DNA from: Oscillospiraceae bacterium
Lineage (GTDB): Bacteria; Bacillota; Clostridia; Oscillospirales; Ruminococcaceae
DNA length: 64,000 nucleotides
Direction: 5' to 3'
Assembly (NCBI GenBank): GCA_028692035.1
Contig: JAQUYD010000002.1
Coordinates: 62,001-126,000 of the forward strand
A model generated the notes under the pieces. It did not search any database and was not told the origin of the DNA. It was given only the letters and a program-made list of their open reading frames with translations. Positions 17,762 to 27,443 of the stretch are shown one piece after another. Each line of letters starts with the position of its first letter. The first letter of the stretch is position 1. The position numbers and the translations under genes were made by a program.

Positions 17762-18709
17762 TTAAAACGCCAGGAAGTACATGAGGAAAATATGGATGAT
17801 CAACATGACAATTGCAGTGGGAGCCTGCGCCTTGATGACCGCATATTTGCTCTTGGTTTCCAACAGTGCCGCAGGCATGATGTTGAAGTTTGCAGCCATG
17901 GGGGTCAACAAGGTACCGCAGTAACCGGCGGTCAGACCCATTGCGCCAACCACGACAGGATTTGCGCCCTGCATGATCAAGAACGGAATACCAATACCAA
18001 CGGTGATGACCGAGAACGCGGCAAAACCATTGCCCATGATGATAGTGAACAGCGCCATGCCAATACAGTATACCGCAACGGCAATAAAACGACTGCCATC
18101 CGGAATGATGCTTGCCACGCCTTTGGAGATAACGTCGCCAACGCCGCAAGCGGTAAACAAAACGCCTAACGCCGCAAGCAACTGCGGCAGGAACGCTACA
18201 GAGCCCATGTTATCCAACAGGCGGCTGCCCTCGGTAACGATGCTCTTAGCCGGCGCCTTGGTAATGGCAAAGACAGCAATGGCGCCAAAAATAGCCGAAA
18301 CACCAATGGCGTTATTACCGGATACCAATCCCAACGCTGCCACAGCCACAGATACCAGCGCCAGCATCAAAGCCGGGATAAAAATCTTATAGCCAATGCG
18401 ATCCGCGTTGGCGCGAGTCTCTTCTTTCGCAGGCACATCATTTTTGGTCTGTACCACGCCGCCGATCGCGGTGATGACGGCACTGGCAACAATCAGAACA
18501 CCCACGATCCAGGATGGGATGTATTTGCCAATGATAAAACAAACGCCCATAATGGTCCAGAAAATGCCGGTGGTCACATGTTTTGCCGTAGCTGTATCCC
18601 GGAACGCTTTCACGCCGGTAGCAATAAAAGCCAAGCCAATAATTGAAAAGAAAATTTCAGCTAAAATTGGATTATAAATGCTGGTGATTTCACTTGGAAT
18701 CATATTCAA
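17762..18709 (-). CDS. DUF979 membrane protein
   Basis: Multi-TM; MTAGYCGTLLTPMAANFNIMPAALLE-type motif (here LTAGYCGTLLTPMAANFNIMPAALLETKSKYAVIKAQ). Confidence 0.9.
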   Translation of the reverse strand: MNMIPSEITSIYNPILAEIFFSIIGLAFIATGVKAFRDTATAKHVTTGIFWTIMGVCFIIGKYIPSWIVGVLIVASAVITAIGGVVQTKNDVPAKEETRANADRIGYKIFIPALMLALVSVAVAALGLVSGNNAIGVSAIFGAIAVFAITKAPAKSIVTEGSRLLDNMGSVAFLPQLLAALGVLFTACGVGDVISKGVASIIPDGSRFIAVAVYCIGMALFTIIMGNGFAAFSVITVGIGIPFLIMQGANPVVVGAMGLTAGYCGTLLTPMAANFNIMPAALLETKSKYAVIKAQAPTAIVMLIIHIFLMYFLAF

Positions 18710-18733
18710 TACGCCTCCTCACAGTTTCCTGCT

Positions 18734-19435
18734 TTATTTTGCGGCAGAAGATTTCTTCGCATATCGGGCGACCAGCTTGCGGTCCACAAAGAAATGCATA
18801 ACGATACCGACTACCATAATGACAATTGCGATCGGCCAAGACGCCATTGCAATTTGCAGCGCGTTGACCTCATAGCCCTGAGCAGTCAGGGTGGATACGA
18901 TCAGCAGGGTACCGGAAGCGCCCATAAAGCAGTTTTGACCGAAGAAGTTACCATAGTTCTCGGTTGCAGCTGCTGCGCCTTTGATTTCATCCTCGCCTTT
19001 TTCATCAATCTCGCCGAATTTCACATAGGCTGCGCCTTCCGCCATCGGCAGAATAATCGGACGGATAAACTGTACATGGCCGCCCAAGCGCAGGGAGAAT
19101 GCGGCAGAAAGGGTTCGGATAATCAGCCACACGGAAAGCAGGCTACCTGTTGTAAGTTTGCTGAGCTTTTTGATAAAGTCAACCGCCTTATCTTTCAGCC
19201 CATAGCGTTCACAAATACCAATGATACCTACGGTCAGTCCAAACAGAGTAGCAGTCCGCTGGGATACGAACGACGAACCTAACGTCTCAAAGATTCCCAC
19301 AAAGGTCATTGTGCCATTCATCATTGCCACCAAACCGGTGATAATGCCTGCGGCAACAACCGTTGCGATCGTGTCCCATTTGAGAATAAAGCCAACAATA
19401 ACAAACAGAACACCCACGAGCTTAAATAGTTCCAT
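18734..19435 (-). CDS. DUF969 membrane protein
   Basis: MELFKLVGVLFVIVGFILKWDTIATVV...FSLRLGGHVQFIRPIILPMAEGAA; adjacent to DUF979. Confidence 0.9.
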   Translation of the reverse strand: MELFKLVGVLFVIVGFILKWDTIATVVAAGIITGLVAMMNGTMTFVGIFETLGSSFVSQRTATLFGLTVGIIGICERYGLKDKAVDFIKKLSKLTTGSLLSVWLIIRTLSAAFSLRLGGHVQFIRPIILPMAEGAAYVKFGEIDEKGEDEIKGAAAATENYGNFFGQNCFMGASGTLLIVSTLTAQGYEVNALQIAMASWPIAIVIMVVGIVMHFFVDRKLVARYAKKSSAAK

Positions 19436-19705
19436 ACTGGTTCCTCCTTTTATGTACGCAAACCTCAAAACGCTTTGCGTCCTCAACTGTAGATTTATTA
19501 TAGTTCAAACTTTCCTAAAAGGCAATATATTTGTTAATTTTTTTTATTAAAAATGTTTACAATTTATGATAATCCTTGATAAACTTATCTTCATGATCTT
19601 CCGATTTTTTTGGTTTTTTCTCCCTAAAGGCCGTGAATACGTCCATTTTTGATTGCAGGCAATGATCTTTTTGGCTATAATGGAAAAATAAGGAGGCGGT
19701 ACTAC

Positions 19706-20338
19706 ATGCAGCTCATTTTCCCTGTTTTGCCGGAAGATCTTCCGGCCGGCCTTCTGTCAGAGGTGCTTTTTCCAGACGCCGATGATATCCGTGGCCTTCG
19801 GTTTTCTGCCCAGCAGGCCCAAGGGTTGGATTTGCGCGGCTGCGACGTGGAACAATGCCGTTTTGTGGGGTGCCGCTTTACCCAATGTAAGCTGGAAGAC
19901 TTCCGGTTTAGCGACGTATTGTTTGAATCTTGTGATCTTTCCAATCTTCGGCTGCCGGATTGTTCGTTCCGCCGGGTGGCGTTTTGCAATTGCAAGCTGT
20001 CTGGCGCGGAATGCTCCGGCGCCACGTTCCGCGATGTCGCTTTTCAGCACACGATAGCACCCTATACAAATTTTTTAGGGGGCAACTGGAAAAGCTGCTT
20101 GTGGCAATCCACCGATTTTTCAGAGGCTTTCTTTGCGGAATCCACCTTTTCCTCCATGGCGCTGGAGGACTGCCGGCTGGTCCGGGCAGATTTTTCGCGG
20201 TCCAGGCTAGAGGCCGTCGATTACCGCTCCTGTGATATCCAAAGCGTCCGCTGGACGCTTTCCCAGCTCAAGGGCTCTACGATTTCCTATGAGCAGGCGG
20301 TACAACTGGTGGAGGAAAGCGGAATCCGGGTCAAATAA
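19706..20338 (+). CDS. Pentapeptide-repeat protein
   Basis: LDLRGCDVEQCRFVGCRFTQCKLEDFRFSDVLFESCDLSNLRLPDCSFRRVAFCNCKLSGAECSGATFRDVAF. Confidence 0.9.
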   Translation: MQLIFPVLPEDLPAGLLSEVLFPDADDIRGLRFSAQQAQGLDLRGCDVEQCRFVGCRFTQCKLEDFRFSDVLFESCDLSNLRLPDCSFRRVAFCNCKLSGAECSGATFRDVAFQHTIAPYTNFLGGNWKSCLWQSTDFSEAFFAESTFSSMALEDCRLVRADFSRSRLEAVDYRSCDIQSVRWTLSQLKGSTISYEQAVQLVEESGIRVK

Positions 20339-20346
20339 CACAAAAA

Positions 20347-20378
20347 GGCCGCCCTGCGTTTTTTAACGCAGGGCGGCT
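20347..20378. terminator. Intrinsic terminator between convergent genes
   Basis: GGCCGCCCTGCGTTTTTTAACGCAGGGCGGCTCC. Confidence 0.75.
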
Positions 20379-20393
20379 CCTATTGAAAAAACA

Positions 20394-21026
20394 TTAATAG
20401 CCCAATTGTTGGCCGACGATGATTACCTTGACCCGGCCCGGCGTCCGCTGCATACCCATCCGGACATAATCGCAACAGATACGCCCTTTGGAGCGGCAGT
20501 GGACGCATTCACCCGTTTGGGCGCAGGGCGACGCCAGACCCAGCCGCGCCACATTCGCCGGCGCCGCGACCTTCTCTACCCGGCGCACCGCCGCATCCAT
20601 GTCCTCCACGATTTTATTATATCCCGCCACCACAATGACCTGGCGGGGTCCAAACAACATGGCGGCCACCCGGTTACCGTTGCCATCCACATTGTAAAGC
20701 TCTCCCTCTTCGGTCAGGGCGTTTGTACTGGTAAAATAGGTGTCGGCAGAAAAAGCGTCCCGCATCATCCGGGAAACATCTGCGCCCTGATCATACCGGT
20801 TTAAATGGTGGTATTTTCCGCTGTTGATGTGATCGATAATGCCCGCCTCAAACAGTGTCATGGATCCGCCTACCGCCACAGTCTCTCCCGGCTGACACAG
20901 CCGATCCACCAGTTCCACCGCCTCGGCGCAGGTCTGAACATAGTATGCTTCCATCTGGTTTTTCTTCAGATTTTCAACTGTTTTTTCAATCCGTTTGTCG
21001 ATAACCTTCTGCAAATTCTGGTCCAT
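20394..21026 (-). CDS. LutC/YkgG (DUF162) lactate-utilization-like protein
   Basis: VQTCAEAVELVDRLCQPGETVAVGGSMTLFEAGIIDHI...DVSRMMRDAFSADTYFTSTNALTEEGELYNVDGNGNRVAAMLFGP. Confidence 0.9.
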   Translation of the reverse strand: MDQNLQKVIDKRIEKTVENLKKNQMEAYYVQTCAEAVELVDRLCQPGETVAVGGSMTLFEAGIIDHINSGKYHHLNRYDQGADVSRMMRDAFSADTYFTSTNALTEEGELYNVDGNGNRVAAMLFGPRQVIVVAGYNKIVEDMDAAVRRVEKVAAPANVARLGLASPCAQTGECVHCRSKGRICCDYVRMGMQRTPGRVKVIIVGQQLGY

Positions 21027-21253
21027 GCTGTTCCCTCCATGATCGTTGTGATAAATGGATTTGCAACTGCCTGTTTGATTTTCATTATAGCATATTTCCC
21101 TCTGGGAAAAAACAAAATTTTCCGCCGGTATCCGCTCTATTCCTTTTTGACCCGTTTTAAGTTATAATGAAAATAATATACAAGTACTGACAATTGTTCC
21201 GGGCGCCGTGCGTCCAATCCAACGCGTTTTGTTTTCGCAAAAGGAGGTTTTTT

Positions 21254-21886
21254 ATGGATTCCAACATCACCATCGTTTGGCATGGACATTCCTGCTTTTC
21301 CCTGTCGGCCAGCGGCTATTCGCTTGTACTGGACCCCTACGATAACAGCTTGGAGGGATACGAGCCGCTGCACCTGACTGCGGACGAAGTTCTTTGCAGC
21401 CACGGCCATCACGACCACGCTTGGCTGCCTGCGGTCTCCTTAAATCATACGTCCGGCGTATCCCCGTTCCAGGTCCGCGCCGTCCGCACCTGGCATGACG
21501 ACTGCCAGGGCAAAAAGCGAGGCGAAAACCTGGTACATGTGATCCGCGCTTTTGACAAAACGCTGGTCCACTGTGGGGATCTGGGCCATCTTCTGACCAA
21601 GGAACAGTTGGAGCAGATCGGCCCCTGCGACGTTTTGATGGTACCAGTGGGCGGCTTTTACACCATCGACGCGGCGCAGGCCCGCGAAGTAGCCGGCCAG
21701 CTTTCAGCTACCGTCGTCATTCCCATGCATTACCGCTTTGGCGGATACGGCATTCCGGTGCTCAGCGAGGCGGCGGATTTTCTGGCGCTGGCCGGGGACT
21801 ACCCTGTCCGCCGCTACCCATCCGACAGCCTGACTCTGGGCCCAGATATTTCCCGGCAGATCGCCGTTTTACCGTATCAAAAATAA
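21254..21886 (+). CDS. MBL-fold metal-dependent hydrolase
   Basis: WHGHSCFSLSASGYSLVLDPYD...DEVLCSHGHHDHAW...VPVGGFYTIDAAQA...VIPMHYRFGGYG. Confidence 0.92.
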   Translation: MDSNITIVWHGHSCFSLSASGYSLVLDPYDNSLEGYEPLHLTADEVLCSHGHHDHAWLPAVSLNHTSGVSPFQVRAVRTWHDDCQGKKRGENLVHVIRAFDKTLVHCGDLGHLLTKEQLEQIGPCDVLMVPVGGFYTIDAAQAREVAGQLSATVVIPMHYRFGGYGIPVLSEAADFLALAGDYPVRRYPSDSLTLGPDISRQIAVLPYQK

Positions 21887-21907
21887 CCGACGAAAGGGTT
21901 TTTCAGT

Positions 21908-22849
21908 ATGAATCAAATCGAACGATTTTTGCAGGATCATCAGGTGTTGATTTTGGATGGCGCCATGGCCACCGAGCTGGAGGGCAAAGGGCTGGATTTA
22001 AACGACGCCCTGTGGTCCGCCAAGGTGCTGGCCGAACAACCTGACGTAATCGAGCAGGTGCATTACGAGTATTTCCAAGCGGGGGCCGACTGCGCCATGA
22101 CCGCCAGCTACCAGGCCACCATTGACGGATTTGTAAAAAAAGGCTATTCCCTCGCCCAGGCGGAGCAATTTATCACCGATTCGGTCAAAATTGCCGTCAA
22201 AGCCAGGGACCGCTTTTGGCAGGATCCTGAAAATCGCAAAGGCCGCCCCTATCCGCTGATTGTGGCGGCGGTGGGCCCCTACGGCGCATATCTGGCCGAC
22301 GGCAGCGAATACCGGGGCGACTACACCATTTCCGAACCGGAGCTGATGACATTCCACCGCCGCCGGATGCAGCTTTTGCTGGAAGCCGGCGCCGACGTCC
22401 TCGCCTGCGAAACGATTCCCTGCCTGTTCGAGGCGCAGGCCATGGCAAAAGTGGTTGGCGAATTTGACAAGGCCCTGTGTTGGACCAGCTTTAGCTGCAA
22501 CAGCGAAACCACCATCTGCGACGGCACCTCTATCGCCGTCTGCGCCGCCGCCATGGATGTGTTCCCGCAGGTCGTCGCCATCGGTATCAACTGCACGCCA
22601 CCGCATCTGCTGCCCTCTTTGATCCACCAGATCCGCACCGCGTCCCAAAAACCGGTGGCGGTGTATCCCAACTCCGGGGAAGTGTACGACCCGGTCGCCA
22701 AAATCTGGCGCGGCACCTCTGAAGAGGGGGGCTTTGCCCTCGCTTCCCAGTCCTGGTACGAGGCGGGCGCCCGGTTGATCGGCGGCTGCTGCCGCACCAC
22801 CCCTGCGGACATCGCCCAAGTGTACGGCTGGGTAAGCAGTTTGCGGTAA
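21908..22849 (+). CDS. mmuM: Homocysteine S-methyltransferase
   Basis: LDGAMATELEGKGLDLNDALWSAK... GINCTPPHLL... LIGGCCRTTPADIAQV zinc motif. Confidence 0.94.
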   Translation: MNQIERFLQDHQVLILDGAMATELEGKGLDLNDALWSAKVLAEQPDVIEQVHYEYFQAGADCAMTASYQATIDGFVKKGYSLAQAEQFITDSVKIAVKARDRFWQDPENRKGRPYPLIVAAVGPYGAYLADGSEYRGDYTISEPELMTFHRRRMQLLLEAGADVLACETIPCLFEAQAMAKVVGEFDKALCWTSFSCNSETTICDGTSIAVCAAAMDVFPQVVAIGINCTPPHLLPSLIHQIRTASQKPVAVYPNSGEVYDPVAKIWRGTSEEGGFALASQSWYEAGARLIGGCCRTTPADIAQVYGWVSSLR

Positions 22850-23019
22850 TCTTCACCCTGCCTTCACAAAACACAACAAAAATTTACCAATCATTCATTT
22901 TTTTCGGTTGTTCCTTTTCCCTCCTTGTGATAAAGTAAACAGGTATGATTTCGGCTTGCTGTCCTGCCGCAAAGGCAGCGATCGCCCGGCCCTTTGCCGG
23001 CGCATTTAGGAGTTTGCTC

Positions 23020-24102
23020 ATGAAGATTCGCAGATCTGTTTTTACCCTTTTTCTGGCCGCTATCCTGATGCTTGTTTCGTTGGCAGGGTGCGGCAGCAAA
23101 GAGGAATCGCTGGTCAAAAAAATCACCGGCACCGATCCGGAAACGACGGTGCTGACCATCAATGACTCCGCCATTTCCGCCGAGCTGTACTATTATTGGC
23201 TGTCCATCGTCTGTGAGGACGTCTCCGCCTATTACACCGATGGCATCCAGTGGGACGAGGTTCTTTACGACGACGTCACCGTAGCCCAATACGTCCAGAA
23301 TACCGCTCTGGACACACTGATCCAGTATCAGATTGTTACGGACCTAGACGAGGAGTACAAGTTGCAGGATGCGGAAGAAGTACAGGCTTATCTGGATGAG
23401 ATGATTGCCAACAACGTCGAGAGCTTTGGCAGCGAAGAGGCGTTTAACGAAAGCCTGGCCAATTCCGGCGTGACCCGGGACACCATTTTGTATCTGTACA
23501 AAACCCAGTATCTGTACTCCGACCTGCAGGATAAATTATACGCTGCCGGCGGCCCTTTGGAAGTGAGCGATGAGACTGTGCAGGAATACATCGCGCAAAA
23601 CTACGGTGCGGAAAACGGCAGCTACTCGGCTAAGCACATTCTCTTCAAAACGGTGGACGACACCAATACGCCCCTGTCGGATGAAGAAATCGCGCAGAAG
23701 AAAACCCAGGCTGAGGACGTTTTGGCCCAGCTGCGAGCCAGCAGTGCGGACCCCCAAGCCCTGTTCGACCAGTTGATGGCCGAATACAACGAGGACACCG
23801 GCGAACCGGCCGAGGGCTACACCTTTGGCCCCGGGGAGATGGTCGATGCATTTTATAACGCTACCGCGGCGCTGGAGGAATATGCGATCAGCGATCTGGT
23901 GGAAAGCACCTACGGCTACCATATCATTATGCGGCTGCCCAGCGTGATCCCCACGGTGGAGGAAACCAAAGAATCCTACGCGCTGGAGTTGTTCAGTACC
24001 CTGTTCCAGGAGCGGGTGACCGGCGCCCAGGTTGAGTATGCCAAGGATGTCACCCTGATGGGGCCGCAGGAATACTACACCGAATACAGCAAAGGCGAAT
24101 AA
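23020..24102 (+). CDS. PrsA/SurA-like peptidyl-prolyl isomerase lipoprotein
   Basis: Lipobox LVSLAGCGS; parvulin segment AKHILFKTVDDTNTPLSDEEIAQKK...YTFGPGEMVDAFYNATAALEEYAISDLVESTYGYHIIMRL. Confidence 0.88.
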   Translation: MKIRRSVFTLFLAAILMLVSLAGCGSKEESLVKKITGTDPETTVLTINDSAISAELYYYWLSIVCEDVSAYYTDGIQWDEVLYDDVTVAQYVQNTALDTLIQYQIVTDLDEEYKLQDAEEVQAYLDEMIANNVESFGSEEAFNESLANSGVTRDTILYLYKTQYLYSDLQDKLYAAGGPLEVSDETVQEYIAQNYGAENGSYSAKHILFKTVDDTNTPLSDEEIAQKKTQAEDVLAQLRASSADPQALFDQLMAEYNEDTGEPAEGYTFGPGEMVDAFYNATAALEEYAISDLVESTYGYHIIMRLPSVIPTVEETKESYALELFSTLFQERVTGAQVEYAKDVTLMGPQEYYTEYSKGE

Positions 24103-24113
24103 CGGTAACCAAT

Positions 24114-24143
24114 AAAAAAGGAGCGGATATCCGCTCCTTTTTT
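24114..24143. terminator. Intrinsic terminator
   Basis: AAAAAAGGAGCGGATATCCGCTCCTTTTTTTT. Confidence 0.85.
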
Positions 24144-24171
24144 TTGCTTTTACAGCTTTTTCGTCTAAAAA

Positions 24172-25557
24172 TCATGCGTTTGATTTCTGCTTTTCCGCGG
24201 CCTCTTCAATTTTAAGCTTACGCATAAACCGCATCAGGAACACGGCGCTGATGATCACTGTCAGCGCGTCGGACAACGGCTGCGTCAACTGGATGCCCAA
24301 CAGCCCCACCACCTGCGGCAGGATCAGAATAATCGGCAGATAGAAAATCCCCTGCCGCGCGCAGGCCAGAATGGTCGCCTCCAACGATTTGCCAGTGGAT
24401 TGCATCAGCATATTGGTCGGGATGGACAGCGACATCAGGGGCAGCGCCACGCACTGGGCCCGGAAAGCCAACGCGCCGATGGAGATAACCTCCAAATCGT
24501 CTTTCCGAAAAAGGGCGATGATCTGCGGTGCAAAAAGAAATCCCACGACGCACAAAGCGGTCATAAGGGTAAAGCCCGCTTTGACGGTAAACCAATAAGA
24601 CTTGCGCACCCGCTCATATTTGGCGGCGCCGTAATTGTATCCCGCCACTGGCTGAAAGCCCTGCCCAATGCCCAACATCACCGACTGGATAAACATAAAC
24701 ACCCGGCCGACAATGGACATCGCCGCCACTGCCGCGTCGCCATAGACCGCTGCGTTGACATTTAACGCCACATTGGCGATGCTGGCCAGCCCCTGACGGC
24801 ACAGGGACGGAAATCCAATCTTAATGATCTGGACATAAGGCCCCGGCTCACGGGAAATCTGTTTGACTGACAGCTTGGTAATGCTTTTCCCGCTTAAAAA
24901 GCAGAACAATAGAATGGAAAAGCTGACGCACTGACTGATCAGCGTGGCAATGGCCGCGCCGGAAATCCCCAGATCCAGTACAAAGATGAACACCGGATCC
25001 AACGCGATGTTCAATCCCCCTCCCAGGGTCAGCCCGATCATAGACAATGCGGCTTTTCCTTCTGAACGCAGGACATTGTTGAGTACAAAGGACGCACACA
25101 TGATCGGCGCGCCGAACAGGATATACTGGGCGTATCCCCGGGCATAAGGTAGAATGGTCGGAGTCGCGCCCAGCAGGTCCATCAATCCATCCATAAAGCT
25201 CAAACCAAAAATCGTTAGCAGCAGTCCAAAGCCCAACGCGCTAAAAAACGCGGTGGAGCCAATGACGTTAGCCTCCTTTTGTTGTTGCTGGCCCAGCAGG
25301 CGGGAAATCGTGCTACCGGCGCCCATGCCCAGGGTGAAACCCACCGCCTGGATAATCGCCATCAGCGAAAAAACGATCCCCACCGCACCGGTAGCGCTGG
25401 TGCCCAGCTTGGACACAAAAAAGGTGTCCGCCATGTTGTAGATCGACGTTACCAGCATGCTGATTGTCGTGGGGACTGCCAGCGAAATAATCAGCTTTGA
25501 AACCGGCGTTTGGGTCATTTTTTCATATTGCGCCTGATCTTTTGTTTTTTGATCCAT
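24172..25557 (-). CDS. MATE family efflux transporter
   Basis: PVSKLIISLAVPTTISMLVTSIYNMADTFFVSKLGTSATGAVGI..., GMGAGSTISRLLGQ. Confidence 0.95.
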   Translation of the reverse strand: MDQKTKDQAQYEKMTQTPVSKLIISLAVPTTISMLVTSIYNMADTFFVSKLGTSATGAVGIVFSLMAIIQAVGFTLGMGAGSTISRLLGQQQQKEANVIGSTAFFSALGFGLLLTIFGLSFMDGLMDLLGATPTILPYARGYAQYILFGAPIMCASFVLNNVLRSEGKAALSMIGLTLGGGLNIALDPVFIFVLDLGISGAAIATLISQCVSFSILLFCFLSGKSITKLSVKQISREPGPYVQIIKIGFPSLCRQGLASIANVALNVNAAVYGDAAVAAMSIVGRVFMFIQSVMLGIGQGFQPVAGYNYGAAKYERVRKSYWFTVKAGFTLMTALCVVGFLFAPQIIALFRKDDLEVISIGALAFRAQCVALPLMSLSIPTNMLMQSTGKSLEATILACARQGIFYLPIILILPQVVGLLGIQLTQPLSDALTVIISAVFLMRFMRKLKIEEAAEKQKSNA

Positions 25558-25582
25558 CTTTCCTTCTCCTTGGTCTATCAAT

Positions 25583-26011
25583 CTATTCCAGTTCTTCTCC
25601 GGTCAAATTGCGATACATCCGCCGCAAAAAATCCCGCAGCAGGGCCGCTTCCGCCTCGGAAAATCCATCCAGCTCCCGGCGTTCCACCGCGTCGAAATGG
25701 ATGCGCATCCGGGCAGAGACCAGCTTTCCCTTGTCGGTGATTGCGACCGTGGCCGACCGCTTATCCCCTTGGCGGCTTTCCCGCCGGACAAGCCCCTTTT
25801 CCTCCATATTCGCCAGCAGACGGGAAACCGTCGCCGGTTCAATATTGTAATAATCTGCCAGATCCCGCTGCCGGCACTGGTCATGCTGGGTCAGATAGGA
25901 CAGGATTTTCGGCTGACCGGGGGACAGCCCCTCCTGCGCCAAATAGGGATACATCGCCCCCCTCTGTGCGGAAAGCGCTTTGATCACCATCACATGAAAT
26001 GGGGGTTGCAA
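25583..26011 (-). CDS. MarR family transcriptional regulator
   Basis: GLSPGQPKILSYLTQHDQCRQRDLADYYNIEPATVSRLLANMEEKGLVRRESRQGDKRSATVAITDKG. Confidence 0.95.
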   Translation of the reverse strand: MQPPFHVMVIKALSAQRGAMYPYLAQEGLSPGQPKILSYLTQHDQCRQRDLADYYNIEPATVSRLLANMEEKGLVRRESRQGDKRSATVAITDKGKLVSARMRIHFDAVERRELDGFSEAEAALLRDFLRRMYRNLTGEELE

Positions 26012-26162
26012 AATTTCTCCTCCTCTCTAAAAAAACATTAGCTTTGCAACTGTTAGCTTGACAACAATTTATATTATACGATCCTTGTTTTTCTCTGTCA
26101 ACCCGTAGCGTTGACAATTTTTATCCCAACCCCTTTTGGGCGGTCAAGAGACATTCCTGCCC

Positions 26163-26211
26163 ATAGCATAAAATGCGGGCGGAAAGATTTTCCGCCCGCA
26201 TTTTATGCTAT
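26163..26211. terminator. Long hairpin terminator
   Basis: ATAGCATAAAATGCGGGCGGAAA-GAT-TTTCCGCCCGCATTTTATGCTAT. Confidence 0.8.
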
Positions 26212-26933
26212 TTTTCTAAAAAAACAACGCCATAGCTGCACACCCACGCAGGATAAAAACCGACCCGGCACGCTGTGCGCTGAGATGCCAGATTGCTGCT
26301 GGAGGTTCCATAATAAGGGATTTTTCCATTCTCCAGCACAGCTAGGGAAAGGGCTGATACCATCGCCGATCCAAGCCCTTTTCCCCGCCAATCCGGCAAA
26401 ACGTCTACTCCGACCTGCCAAAGCATGTTGCAGTCGGCACTGGCCCCCGCCATGCCGACCAGCCGTTCCCCTTCCCAGGCGGAGACTGCCAGCACGTCCG
26501 GGCGCGGGGCTGCCAGATCATACCCCAATGCATTGGAAAAGCCCTCGAACCGGTATAGCTCCGCCATATTTTCCACCCCGGCCCATTCCAGCCGGATGCC
26601 TGGGGGGAACGGGAGTTTCCGCAGCGCATCCGGGTCAGGCAAAAAATAATGGCCTATGCTGCGCAGAAACGGCTGCGACCACAACGCATCCCGATCCAGC
26701 TTCGCCAATTCCCGCCGCAAACGCGGCAGCAGATCCGAAGAGGCGCTGATAACCGATCCCCGGCCAAAGGTAGCCATCTCAAAAGCCGGTTCCCCCCGGT
26801 GAAAGGGGCGGCGGCCCGGCAGGTCGGCGATGGGGCGAAATTGGGTTTCCGGATGGTCGAAATCTGCCGGTGCGCCGTTGAGATCCACCGCCAGCTGCTT
26901 TTTTGCCTCCCTTAATATCTCGTGCCGCTTCAT
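26208..26933 (-). CDS. GNAT family acetyltransferase
   Basis: MKRHEILREAKKQLAVDLNGAPADF...VDVLPDWRGKGLGSAMVSALSLAVLENGKIPYYGTSSSNLASQRTACRVGF. Confidence 0.85.
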   Translation of the reverse strand: MKRHEILREAKKQLAVDLNGAPADFDHPETQFRPIADLPGRRPFHRGEPAFEMATFGRGSVISASSDLLPRLRRELAKLDRDALWSQPFLRSIGHYFLPDPDALRKLPFPPGIRLEWAGVENMAELYRFEGFSNALGYDLAAPRPDVLAVSAWEGERLVGMAGASADCNMLWQVGVDVLPDWRGKGLGSAMVSALSLAVLENGKIPYYGTSSSNLASQRTACRVGFYPAWVCSYGVVFLEK

Positions 26934-27439
26934 CTTTCTTCCTCCAAACAGTAAGGCAAAATAACTTTGTAAGCGTCTGCCAGCTCTTCCATGCGGCAAG
27001 CGCAGTTGGCCGGGCTGGTAGACGGCAACAGCTGCGCTTTTTTTCCTGTCTTGGGCAGACAATACCGCTCATAAAGATCATATGCCTTCCGGCCCGTAGT
27101 AAACACCGCTTGAACCGGCGCCGCTTGTAAGATCCGTTCTACCGGGTTTGCTTCCACCCGCCGGATGCTGCTGTCCCCAGCGCCTCGAATCGAGCAGGCG
27201 GCCAGTACATCCCACAGGGCGATGCCATGCGCCAGACAAAATGCCCGCCGCGCCTCTATCCCCGCCGGAAGAGGCTCGTTAAAAATCTGTGCCAGCACCG
27301 GCCAGAAGCGATTGCGCGGATGGGCGTAGTAAAAACCGGCCTCACGGGATTTTGGGGACGGCATTGTACCCAGCAGGAGCACCCGGGCATGATCGTCATA
27401 AACCGGCGCCAACGGATGGCGCACATATTGGCTTTCCAT
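26930..27439 (-). CDS. DNA-deoxyinosine/uracil DNA glycosylase superfamily protein
   Basis: HPLAPVYDDHARVLLLGTMPSPKSREAGFYYAHPRNRFWPVLAQIFNEPLP...LPSTSPANCA. Confidence 0.9.
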   Translation of the reverse strand: MESQYVRHPLAPVYDDHARVLLLGTMPSPKSREAGFYYAHPRNRFWPVLAQIFNEPLPAGIEARRAFCLAHGIALWDVLAACSIRGAGDSSIRRVEANPVERILQAAPVQAVFTTGRKAYDLYERYCLPKTGKKAQLLPSTSPANCACRMEELADAYKVILPYCLEEER

Positions 27440-27443
27440 TTTG

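Noticed and set aside
21998-22819. 273-aa minus-strand ORF
   Set aside because: Fully antisense to mmuM, which has clear family motifs; translation looks spurious
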